A stretch of 64,000 nt of DNA from Eubacteriales bacterium. Lineage in GTDB: Bacteria > Bacillota > Clostridia > Lachnospirales > Lachnospiraceae. This document shows positions 43,332 through 51,246 of the stretch, piece after piece; position 1 is the first letter of the stretch; each line of letters starts with the position of its first letter. Made by a program: the position numbers and the translations under genes. The stretch spans positions 37,932-101,931 of the forward strand of contig JAUNJF010000009.1 of NCBI GenBank assembly GCA_030533405.1, given 5' to 3'. The notes under the pieces were generated by a model. The model searched no databases and had not been told where the DNA came from. It saw nothing but the letters and a program-made list of their open reading frames with translations.

Positions 43332-44283
43332 TTATTTGTCACCTATTTTCTCCAATAAAGATATACTTTCCAAGAAATCATTCTCAACATCACTTATTGT
43401 TTTTGCCTTATATAACTTATATTCCTTGCTAACCTTATCCATTGCCTACTAACAACTGCTCCCCGCTCATCGTAAGTATATTATCAAGATGTCTTGACCA
43501 ATCTTGCATCGTCATTACTTCTTCTCTCTCTGCTTGTCTCTCCGCAAAATCAAGATATCCAGATACAATTTGACCCATCGCCCTTAATTCTTTTTCATCC
43601 AAATAATTTTTAGCAATCTGAGCTTCCCTCAGAGTAGGCTGATTGCCAGCAAACGTCATTAATCCCATAAACTCTTTTTCTGCATCGACCCTGTTATAAA
43701 TCACCTCTGCGGCTGTTTCCCCATGCACAGCGAAATGCATTTTATTTTGAACCTTTTTAAAAAAATCTATCGATACATCCGATTTAGGATTATAATCAAC
43801 ACTAGTTGCATATATCTCCAAAACTTGACGATAAAAAACTTTTTCTGACGCCCTAATATCTCTAATACGCTCAAGAAGTTCTTTAAAATATCCACCACCA
43901 CCTAGCGCCTTCAATCTATTATCATCTAGAACAAATCCCTTTTTCATATATTCTTTTATAATTTGAGATGCCCAGATTCTAAATTGAACACCTCTTTGCG
44001 ATTTTACTCGATATCCGACAGAAATAATAACATCCAAATTGTAATAGTTCGTCGGTTTTGTAGAAAATTCGGAATTTCCGAATTTTCTCATTGTGTTCTC
44101 TTTTACTAATTCACCATCTTCATATATATTCTTAATATGTTCACTAATTGTTGACTTCGCTTTTTGAAACAGTTCTGCCATTTGTTCTTGCGTTAACCAC
44201 ACTGTTTCTTCATCAAACGTAACATCAACCTTTGTTGTTCCATCTTCAGTTGTATATATAATTAATTCTGACTTATTTTCCAA
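43332..44283 (-). pseudogene. RhuM-family gene with a frameshift near its 3' end
   Basis: The main frame (43435-44283) encodes 282 residues of a RhuM-type protein: DETVWLTQEQMAELFQKAKS TISEHIKNIYEDGE, TNYYNLDVIISVGYRVKS, FRIWASQIIKEYM, and VHGETAAEVIYNR. It stops at MSGEQLLVGNG, but an overlapping frame (43332-43442) continues with DKVSKEYKLYKAKTISDVEN DFLESISLLEK, like the normal RhuM C-terminus. A one-base change most simply explains this, unless both parts are made. A TTG at 44283 after AAGGGG is the likely start. RhuM proteins occur on islands and have no settled role. The gene ends 17 bases before the stranded uvrB start. Confidence 0.75.
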
Positions 44284-44558
44284 ACAATTACCCCTTTTAC
44301 AACAAAACAATTCTTTTTATTCTTGTGATATTTTATCATATCATATACCGTTTGTCTACGAGAAAAAGAACGTTTGTTCTGTTTTTCTTCCCAATCACAG
44401 GCCTCAATGCAGATACTGTCACCAAACTCCATTTTATCATAAGCTTTATCATAATTCTGTCTCTCTTTATAATGATTTCCTTCCAGATTACTAGCTCTTC
44501 CTCCTGCCATATTTATAATATTTCCTTCATCATCCAATATACGGAATGATAAACTCAT
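44262..44558 (-). CDS. Hypothetical protein, 98 aa
   Basis: MSLSFRILDDEGNIINMAGG at the start, then a hydrophilic body with EFGDSICIEACDW. GAGGAAG precedes the ATG. Its end overlaps the RhuM start by 22 bases. No family recognised. Confidence 0.55.
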   Translation of the reverse strand: MSLSFRILDDEGNIINMAGGRASNLEGNHYKERQNYDKAYDKMEFGDSICIEACDWEEKQNKRSFSRRQTVYDMIKYHKNKKNCFVVKGVIVWKISQN

Positions 44559-44665
44559 ATCATCATCTTCCTCATTATTAATATAATAAATATCTACATA
44601 GGTTCCTAAATCAGTTTAAAAATGTAAAGTTTTTTCACACCTCATAAAATCCTCATAAAATAAAA

Positions 44666-44694
44666 CCGAGATTTTGAAGTTATCTCGACCTCGG
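44666..44694 (-). terminator. Terminator of the DUF234 ATPase gene
   Basis: CGAGAT (44667-44672) pairs with ATCTCG (44682-44687), followed on the minus strand by TTTTATTTT. Confidence 0.7.
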
Positions 44695-44704
44695 CATATA
44701 TTTA

Positions 44705-46126
44705 CTAATTTTCATATAGATCATCTAAAGTTAGTAATACTACATCCTCATCTGGCAGTTCATCAAACCATTTTGTGTATCCAGACAACGAAAACATTAT
44801 ATATTTCACTATCTTATACTTAGCAGAAAGAGAATTTCCCCTTCTTACCAATGTCTCATATATTTCCTTATCAATCTTTTCGTTCTTGAATTTACACTCT
44901 CCTATTACAGCTTTCTTGTCAACATCAGACAAAGCAACAACATCTATATCTGCTGATTGTGCCCTCGTTTCTCCATTCTGATCTTTGAGGTTTTCCACTC
45001 CCCACCAGGTACCAACAGAGGTAACAAAGCATCCATATTCGCCCAAAATACCCTGTTTTAATGTATAGTATCTACACATTACCTCAAATATTTCTCCCAT
45101 GTATGAATGCAACACCGGTTTAACAACTTTTTGGTAGTAAATCTCTCCGTGCCCCATCTCTATGACGCTGATAGCCTTTGGTATAAACTCATACCAAAAC
45201 TTGAACATAAAATCCTTTAAAACATACTGGGTTTTCTTTCGATTTTTCTCTTCCGTTATGCATTTTTTCTTTTCAACCAGACCTACATTTATTAGTTTCT
45301 CCAATGAATAAAGAACTGTAGCGTCTTTTTCACCGATTTTCGATGCGATAACGTTAAGAATGGTCTCGCCCGATGCAATTTGCTCAACAATATTATTTAC
45401 GAGTGCGATGTCTGAAAACTCCTGTGTTAATAGATTCCTTGTTTCATCGTACAAATATCCATCAGTTCGAAAGAACAATTTAACGATATTATCATCTATA
45501 CTCTTTTTCGGATCAATCATCGAAAGGTATTTCGCTACACCCCCCGTAATTCCATAGCAGATTGCCTTATCCTCATTCGAATAATTAGGGACGAATTTAG
45601 CAGCATCAAAATAGTCGAACGCATCCAATTTGATTTGTGAGTCACGTCTACCGAACAAAGGACTCTTCTCGCTTAACACCTTATTCTCCATAAAACTTAA
45701 CGCCGAACCACACAAAATCACTTTGAGATTTTTATCAGTCCATACTGTATCCATATACTTTTGTAATACAGATAACAGTGCGTCATCTTTCTCAGCCCAA
45801 TATGGTAATTCGTCAATTACAAGAATTAGTTTTTCATTACCAATGTTCTTATCAATAAAATCAAATACTGCATCCGTCGTTTGAAAACTTATATTCTCTA
45901 ACCCTGGCATAAACAAATCAACGACCTGTCTGGAGAACAATTCCAGGTTTCTGTTCTTTCCAACTTTTGTGGCGGTATAAAAAATAGCCTTTTTATCTTT
46001 AATAAATTCTGATATGAGCGTTGATTTCCCGATACGTCTACGTCCATAGATAACTGTCATTCCAATTCCATCTCTTTCGTAGAACTCTTTCAAAGATTCC
46101 AGTTCTCGTTCTCTTCCAATAAACAT
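44705..46126 (-). CDS. Archaeal-type ATPase with DUF234 (PD-(D/E)XK-like) domain
   Basis: 473 aa. Walker A IYGRRRIGKSTLI (25-37), Walker B LILVIDELPYWAEKD, then a winged-helix segment (SLEKLINVGLVEKKK) and DUF234 with ADIDVVALSD then AVIGECKFKN, an Asp/Glu-x-Lys nuclease-like core. This STAND-like ATPase/DUF234 pairing is common in archaea and gut bacteria and is thought to act in stress or defence. AAGGGG precedes the ATG. Confidence 0.85.
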   Translation of the reverse strand: MFIGRERELESLKEFYERDGIGMTVIYGRRRIGKSTLISEFIKDKKAIFYTATKVGKNRNLELFSRQVVDLFMPGLENISFQTTDAVFDFIDKNIGNEKLILVIDELPYWAEKDDALLSVLQKYMDTVWTDKNLKVILCGSALSFMENKVLSEKSPLFGRRDSQIKLDAFDYFDAAKFVPNYSNEDKAICYGITGGVAKYLSMIDPKKSIDDNIVKLFFRTDGYLYDETRNLLTQEFSDIALVNNIVEQIASGETILNVIASKIGEKDATVLYSLEKLINVGLVEKKKCITEEKNRKKTQYVLKDFMFKFWYEFIPKAISVIEMGHGEIYYQKVVKPVLHSYMGEIFEVMCRYYTLKQGILGEYGCFVTSVGTWWGVENLKDQNGETRAQSADIDVVALSDVDKKAVIGECKFKNEKIDKEIYETLVRRGNSLSAKYKIVKYIMFSLSGYTKWFDELPDEDVVLLTLDDLYEN

Positions 46127-46156
46127 TACAATCGCCCCTTTTTATTCAAATCGTTT

Positions 46157-46178
46157 TTATTAAAATCAATTTTAATAA
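46157..46178. promoter_or_regulatory. 22-bp palindrome upstream of the DUF234 ATPase
   Basis: TTATTAAAAT and ATTTTAATAA are exact inverted halves around CA, 31-52 bases before the ATPase start codon. Likely an operator overlapping its promoter. Whether the ATPase's own winged helix binds it is not known. Confidence 0.5.
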
Positions 46179-46252
46179 AGTTTTTCTTAAAATAGTATCA
46201 TTAATATGATAATAATTCAAGCCTACATACAAGATTTGTTGGTAAAAGTTGA

Positions 46253-46486
46253 TCAAAAGTTGGGCCGATACAAGCATCCCCGAGTTTTAATCTTCCAACA
46301 TACTATCAAGCTCAATATCACCACATGGTACACCTTACGAAATAGAATACTCTTAGAAAGTAGTTTCAAAAATACCTTTTGAACAATATCTTCTGCCTCT
46401 TGTTTTATTCCGACATAGGACAACGCAAATCTATATAAATCATTTGCATAGGAATCAAATAAATTTACAACAATTTCGTTTTTCAC
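46253..46486 (-). pseudogene. ECF sigma factor remnant
   Basis: Region 2 is clear: NLFDSYANDLYRFALSYVGI then EAEDIVQKVFLKLLSK. The frame then reads nonsense (RKVYHVVILSLIVCWKIKTR), while another frame in the same DNA gives CGDIELDSMLED and stops. The normal region between 2 and 4, and region 4 itself, are missing, so it is a decayed gene with an internal deletion. GTG start after GGGAGG. Confidence 0.75.
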
Positions 46487-46568
46487 CTCGCATTCCTCCC
46501 GTTTTCTTTTGAGATCTCATATATATAACGATTCAAAAACTGTTTTCCTCACATTCACACAAAAAAAA

Positions 46569-46595
46569 CAGATGGTGTTATTTCTTTACCATCTG
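46569..46595 (-). terminator. Terminator of the 268-aa membrane protein gene
   Basis: CAGATGGT (46569-46576) pairs exactly with ACCATCTG (46588-46595), with eight T on the minus-strand exit. Confidence 0.75.
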
Positions 46596-46646
46596 CCATG
46601 GATCACAATACTCCATAGTTTTGATAATCCTTTGCCGTTGTGATGA

Positions 46647-47453
46647 TTATTTCATTACCTGATTCCATCTCTCATCAAATTGATTGGTAAAACCTGCAGA
46701 ATAATCAACTGGTATAAAATCATACACATCAAAAAATCCGTCCCCTTCTGGATTTTTAATCAAATACCCTTCACCACTTTGTTGTGAAACCACGTGATTG
46801 TAGACTTTTTTTGATACCTTTAACTTCAGGGATTCTCCATTTTTTCGAACAAATACATAATATGTTGTAACTGCTGTTCTGCCATGATGATCATAGGAAG
46901 CATCATAATACTCAACTTTTCCAACCAAACAATTCGCAGTACTGGCAATTTTAAATTTTCTGGTTTCAGTGTAATTCATACCAAATAATGCAATACACGC
47001 TACAACAAAAATAACAGCAACAATTAACGCCATAACCGCAAACATTTTGATTTCCTTCGACCATATTAGGAACAATACAATGAAAATTACAAATACTGGC
47101 AAAATAACAAAATATTCCCACGAAGTGTTTTTCTTATGTGTTTTGATTCCCTCCTTCACTTGATCATAATAATCAGAAATTGTTGAGGAAAGCTGCTGAT
47201 CAGGCTTAAAAAAAATGACAGGAAACTCTCTTTTTTTATTCTTTTGCCCCTCATAAAGAAAAAAAGCACCTACTAGCCCAACAATCGCCAAAACGATGGC
47301 CGCCCCCAATGGTAAAACCATCATTATGAGTAGCCACACAAAACCAACCAGTAATTCTATCATTCCATTCCTAAATCCTTCGTTTTTCACAAGTTTTCCC
47401 TCCAGCGCACTATATTTTAATCCTCTTAGACTACTCGTATTTATTGAAATCAT
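46647..47453 (-). CDS. Membrane protein, 268 aa
   Basis: Two pairs of hydrophobic helices (about 33-70: LLVGFVWLLIMMVLPLGAAI; about 113-160: YFVILPVFVIFIVLFLIW and MFAVMALIVAVIFVVACIAL), then a soluble C-terminal domain (KVEYYDASYDHHGRTAVTTY YVFVRKNG) similar to DUF3592-type domains. The ribosome site is weak. Adjacent to a glycosyltransferase gene 18 bases upstream, so possibly one unit. Confidence 0.65.
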   Translation of the reverse strand: MISINTSSLRGLKYSALEGKLVKNEGFRNGMIELLVGFVWLLIMMVLPLGAAIVLAIVGLVGAFFLYEGQKNKKREFPVIFFKPDQQLSSTISDYYDQVKEGIKTHKKNTSWEYFVILPVFVIFIVLFLIWSKEIKMFAVMALIVAVIFVVACIALFGMNYTETRKFKIASTANCLVGKVEYYDASYDHHGRTAVTTYYVFVRKNGESLKLKVSKKVYNHVVSQQSGEGYLIKNPEGDGFFDVYDFIPVDYSAGFTNQFDERWNQVMK

Positions 47454-47471
47454 CTTATTTCAGCCTTTATT

Positions 47472-48206
47472 CTAATCATTATAATCATAAAATATTTTAT
47501 CAATTAATTTGTCATATTCCCGACTATTACCCAACATAGCTTTTATCATCGTTCCTGCATTTTCAAACATAAGTTTAAAATACATCCAATCACCATAATC
47601 ATCATATTTTCTTGTAGAGTTAATTAACACATTTCTTTTCAGGCACCCATATTTTTTTCCTTCTATACTTCCCAGCTTTTTGAGCGCCTTTGCGGTCATA
47701 ACATCTTCCATAGCTCTTTTATCTACAAAGCCGCCAATTTGATCAAACGACTCTTTTTTCGCCCAAAACATACCGCAATATAGTCCTGTAATTCCGAAAC
47801 CTAGCCTACACATCATGTCGTTTATGAATAACGCAAATGATGTACGTTCAAATCGGATTGGTGCACCCCCACCAATAAACTTCCCACTTTCTAAAAGTTC
47901 ACAGACTTCTTTTATGGTTCCTTTGGTCATTCGATTATCCGCATCAATCGTTACAATAGTTTCTCCCCTGGCAGCTTCAATACCTGCATTTCTTACTTTC
48001 GCAATACATCTATCTTCATTAAATAATACTCTGGCTCCATTTTCTTCTGCTAATTCCGCAGTTTGATCCGTGCATCTGTTACACACTACGATAATCTCTG
48101 TTTTTGAATCAATCATTTTCGCTGCTTGTTTAATAGATTTCATACAACGAACAATATATTTCTCCTCATTATGTGCCGGAATTATTACCGATACTTTTGT
48201 TTCCAT
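47472..48206 (-). CDS. Family 2 glycosyltransferase
   Basis: 244 aa. GT-A fold: VIIPAHNEEKYIVRCMKSI, ETIVTIDADNRMTKG (DxD metal site), then GYGDW-type end. No membrane helices. Such enzymes transfer sugars to wall polymers or small acceptors. Acceptor unknown. AAGGAGG precedes the ATG. Confidence 0.85.
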   Translation of the reverse strand: METKVSVIIPAHNEEKYIVRCMKSIKQAAKMIDSKTEIIVVCNRCTDQTAELAEENGARVLFNEDRCIAKVRNAGIEAARGETIVTIDADNRMTKGTIKEVCELLESGKFIGGGAPIRFERTSFALFINDMMCRLGFGITGLYCGMFWAKKESFDQIGGFVDKRAMEDVMTAKALKKLGSIEGKKYGCLKRNVLINSTRKYDDYGDWMYFKLMFENAGTMIKAMLGNSREYDKLIDKIFYDYND

Positions 48207-48253
48207 TTACTTCGCGCCTCCTTCTGTGTTTAGATTATAATAACATTATAAAA

Positions 48254-48280
48254 GAGACAATGTAAACTCTACATTGTCCC
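48254..48280 (-). terminator. Terminator of the XRE-membrane regulator gene
   Basis: GACAATGT (48256-48263) pairs exactly with ACATTGTC (48271-48278), with a T-rich minus-strand exit. Confidence 0.7.
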
Positions 48281-48306
48281 TTTCTCGTTCCTCTTATTAA
48301 CTTTTA

Positions 48307-48870
48307 TCAGCTCAGAACAAAGCCACAAATCAAAAATGCACCACCCAAAATGATGATAGGGATCAGCAACAAACAAAAGCCAATCTCTATCGCTCCAAAT
48401 GATTGCTTTCCTCGTATCTTACACACAATTCCATACAATAGCATCAACATGGCTGGAATAATGGTTACCCATGGTACAGTAGCACGTAAAGACATACCCT
48501 CTGCATTCCAGTCAATACTCAAAATGAGTTCAAAGACAGTTAATAACAATGATGTCCCAGCAACCGTGTAAGTAATAATCTTCTGCCGTTCTTCAATATC
48601 TGCCTTTGCAATCTGCACAACCTCATTCACCACATTTTCTTCTACCGTAGCTTCTTCCACAATTCTTTCTGATTTCATAAGCTCCATTATGGATACATCT
48701 AAAGCATCAGCTAAAATTTCTATTGTATTGATATCTGGAAAACCTAAACCTCGTTCCCATTTACTGACTGCTTTGTCCGTTACTTGAATTTTTGCAGCTA
48801 AATTCTTTTGTGTCATATTTAATTCTTTTCTTCTTTCAGCTACAAAGCAACCGAATTTGTTTGCATCCAT
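48307..48870 (-). CDS. XRE-family regulator with membrane helices
   Basis: 187 aa. N-terminal HTH: ERRKELNMTQKNLAAKIQVT DKAVSKWERG. The C-terminal half has three or four hydrophobic helices (IITYTVAGTSLLLTVFELIL, VTIIPAMLMLLYGIV, IEIGFCLLLIPIIILGGAFL). The DNA-binding part would be tethered to the membrane, a known layout for envelope-sensing XRE proteins in Firmicutes. GGAGG sets the ATG at 48870. Confidence 0.85.
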   Translation of the reverse strand: MDANKFGCFVAERRKELNMTQKNLAAKIQVTDKAVSKWERGLGFPDINTIEILADALDVSIMELMKSERIVEEATVEENVVNEVVQIAKADIEERQKIITYTVAGTSLLLTVFELILSIDWNAEGMSLRATVPWVTIIPAMLMLLYGIVCKIRGKQSFGAIEIGFCLLLIPIIILGGAFLICGFVLS

Positions 48871-48912
48871 TTTTATCACCTCCGACTGCAATCCTAATTG
48901 TCTTTCGATCAA

Positions 48913-49333
48913 AAAACAACCGACGCATCGTTTACCTGCTCAAGCCCTTGTAAATACTAGCATTCTACGATTCGTTTACCACCTTTACAATTATTTTAAC
49001 ATAAATCTAGAGGCATTAGTAGTTTTTGTCTAACAATGCCTCTTATACAAATTTTTTTGGTTTCATTTCAAATAATCGCTAGTCCCCCTTTTTAGTTTAC
49101 ATAACACTATTTACGAAAAAGCAATTTTCATGTATAATAGTATAAATTATGCCCTATATTCAAGGTGTTCATTTTCATACAAAAAGCATGCATTAGTTTA
49201 CATAATTACGCACCCACAATATATGGCATATTCATTCGGTTATAATCATATTTGTATACTATTTATAGAATATGTTTTTGACACTGATAGAAAATGATTG
49301 CTTACATTATTACATATTAGGAGGACACAAACG
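48913..49333. other. Gene-free region between divergent genes
   Basis: About 420 bases of AT-rich DNA separating the XRE-membrane gene and the plus-strand repeat protein. It must hold both promoters, but I cannot pick convincing -35/-10 pairs. No RNA gene or repeat is seen. Confidence 0.5.
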
Positions 49334-50977
49334 ATGAATAAAGAAGACAACAAATTAGTTCTATCCGTTCTTGCCACATTAACAGCAGGAATTGCACTCA
49401 TCTACACATTTATTATGTACCATACTTATTTATTTGCAGTAATTGTTACAAGCGCTCTATTTTTGATTACCGCATACATTTTAACAATGAATATTATTAC
49501 GTTCATTACCATGCGTAACAAATCAGCAAATGTGCAAATGAAGAATTTAATTGACGACATTTCCTCTCAATTAGAAAATATGAGTAGTGCGCAGGCACAA
49601 ATCGGTAAATCAACTTATTACTATACTCGCCAAACAGCTAAGGTTGTTACTGGCTTGGAAGATCGATATGCCGAAAGTCAGGAAGCACTTTATCGTAATT
49701 TAACATCTTTGACAAGTGCACAGAACAAGGCAACAAAATTAATGATCAAATACGATCAAAATAATACGTTGAAATTGATTGCCACCTTAAAAGAAATCCG
49801 TAATCAGTTAAACGAAACCATGATTCAGGGATTTGATCAGATTCAGCCAAATAATAATGAAATTGTTGATACATTACAGTCTATCGTAAACTATTTAAAA
49901 ACACAGCCAAATGGAATGGATCAGGCAATGGGATTACAGCTTAACAATGTTGCACATGAGCTTCAAAACATCTCAAACAGCATTCAACGTGTACAGATGC
50001 CAGTTGCTCCTGTTATGCAGACAATGCCGGTTGCTCCTTCAATGCCAGTAGCACAGGCAGCTCCAGTCACACAGATGCCAGAACCAGTTGCTCCAATTCC
50101 TACTGCACCAGAACCTGCGGCTGCACAACCTGAACCTATGACAGCAACACCAGATGCATTTACAGATTTGGATGCTTCATTAGAAGAAACTTTACCAATT
50201 GAAGAAACAGAACCTGCATCTTTAGAGGCAGAAGCTCTTACAGAGGCAGATATGGACGCTTTATTAAATGCTGCTTTAGAAGAAGATACTACAGGAGAAG
50301 AAACACTTGAAGCATTAACAGATGACAATTTATTAAAAGCAATTGCGGAAGAAACAGCCGCAGAAGAAATAACTGCGGAACCAATACCAGAAGAGGTACC
50401 ATTAGAAGAAGTAGCTGAAGAAATGATAGCAGAAGAATCCATGGTAGAAGAAATAGCAGAACCGGTTGCAGAGGAAGCTCCTGTAGAAGAGGCTCCTGCG
50501 GAAGAAGAAGCGTTTACACCTACCTTTACGGTTGTTGGTAAATCCGAGGATACTGATCCAAACAAACAACTATCTGCAGATGAGATTGCTGCTTTATTTG
50601 CTGCTGCGGAGCCTGCTCCTGCAAAGGAAGAGCCTACTCCTGCTCCAGAACCGGTTGCAGTCACTCCTCTTTCGGACGATCCAAATAAACAGCTTTCTGC
50701 TGACGAAATCGCTGCTTTATTTGCTGCTGCAGAACCTGCTCCTGCAAAGGAAGAACCTGCTCCTGCTCCAGAACCAGTTGCAGTCACTCCTCTTTCGGAC
50801 GATCCAAACAAGCAGCTTTCTGCTGACGAAATCGCTGCTTTATTTGCCGCTGCGGAACCAGCTCCTGCAAAAGAAGAGCCTGCTCCGGAACCAGTTAGCA
50901 TTACACCAGTTTCAGATGATCCAAATAAACAGCTTTCTGCCGATGAAATCGCTGCTTTATTTGCTCAAATGGGATAA
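49334..50977 (+). CDS. Membrane coiled-coil protein with four C-terminal FliM-like peptide repeats
   Basis: 547 aa. Two membrane helices at about 8-60, a coiled coil to about 220, then a Pro/Ala/Glu-rich region and four copies of DPNKQLSADEIAALFA spaced about 40 residues apart (last copy ends the protein). The motif matches the N-terminal CheY/CheC-binding peptide of FliM and FliY (LSxDEIxALL). The repeats imply multivalent binding to a partner with a fitting groove. AGGAGG precedes the ATG at 49334. Own terminator. Function is inferred only: a cytoplasmic-side scaffold or receptor array. Confidence 0.75.
   Translation: MNKEDNKLVLSVLATLTAGIALIYTFIMYHTYLFAVIVTSALFLITAYILTMNIITFITMRNKSANVQMKNLIDDISSQLENMSSAQAQIGKSTYYYTRQTAKVVTGLEDRYAESQEALYRNLTSLTSAQNKATKLMIKYDQNNTLKLIATLKEIRNQLNETMIQGFDQIQPNNNEIVDTLQSIVNYLKTQPNGMDQAMGLQLNNVAHELQNISNSIQRVQMPVAPVMQTMPVAPSMPVAQAAPVTQMPEPVAPIPTAPEPAAAQPEPMTATPDAFTDLDASLEETLPIEETEPASLEAEALTEADMDALLNAALEEDTTGEETLEALTDDNLLKAIAEETAAEEITAEPIPEEVPLEEVAEEMIAEESMVEEIAEPVAEEAPVEEAPAEEEAFTPTFTVVGKSEDTDPNKQLSADEIAALFAAAEPAPAKEEPTPAPEPVAVTPLSDDPNKQLSADEIAALFAAAEPAPAKEEPAPAPEPVAVTPLSDDPNKQLSADEIAALFAAAEPAPAKEEPAPEPVSITPVSDDPNKQLSADEIAALFAQMG
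50560..50974. repeat. Coding tandem repeat (FliM-like peptide units)
   Basis: Four units containing DPNKQLSADEIAALFA and, in the first three, AAEPAPAKEEP. DNA identity is high, so copy number may vary. The opposite strand's long open frame is a product of these repeats. Confidence 0.8.
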
Positions 50978-51126
50978 TTAGAATTTGATTTTCACAATTT
51001 CTAAATAATTTGAACACGAATTTTTCACAACTATCTTGTATAGTATGTATTGTAGATGACAAACATCTACATTGTTTTTCATTGTGAGTACATGTTATGT
51101 ACTCCTCCCTCTCCCCCTCAACAAAA

Positions 51127-51158
51127 GAAGCGAAGGATTTTATCCTTCGCTTCTTTTT
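51127..51158 (+). terminator. Strong terminator of the FliM-like repeat gene
   Basis: GAAGCGAAGGA (51127-51137) pairs exactly with TCCTTCGCTTC (51143-51153), followed by TTTTTT. Confidence 0.85.
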
Positions 51159-51194
51159 TATATTTAATTATATATTTTCTTATAAAGTTACAAA

Positions 51195-51223
51195 AAGGAG
51201 CACATCACTTGGACGTGCTCCTT
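51195..51223 (-). terminator. Terminator of the xylanase gene
   Basis: AAGGAGCAC (51195-51203) pairs exactly with GTGCTCCTT (51215-51223), with a T-rich minus-strand exit. Confidence 0.8.
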
Positions 51224-51246
51224 ACTTTATATAAGCTTAACTTATA

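Noticed and set aside
46253-46486. Functional ECF sigma factor
   Set aside because: Region 4 is absent and the frame shifts after region 2.
49984-50901. Long minus-strand open frame of 305 codons
   Set aside because: A Ser/Ala/Gly-only shadow of the repetitive plus-strand gene, with no ribosome site.
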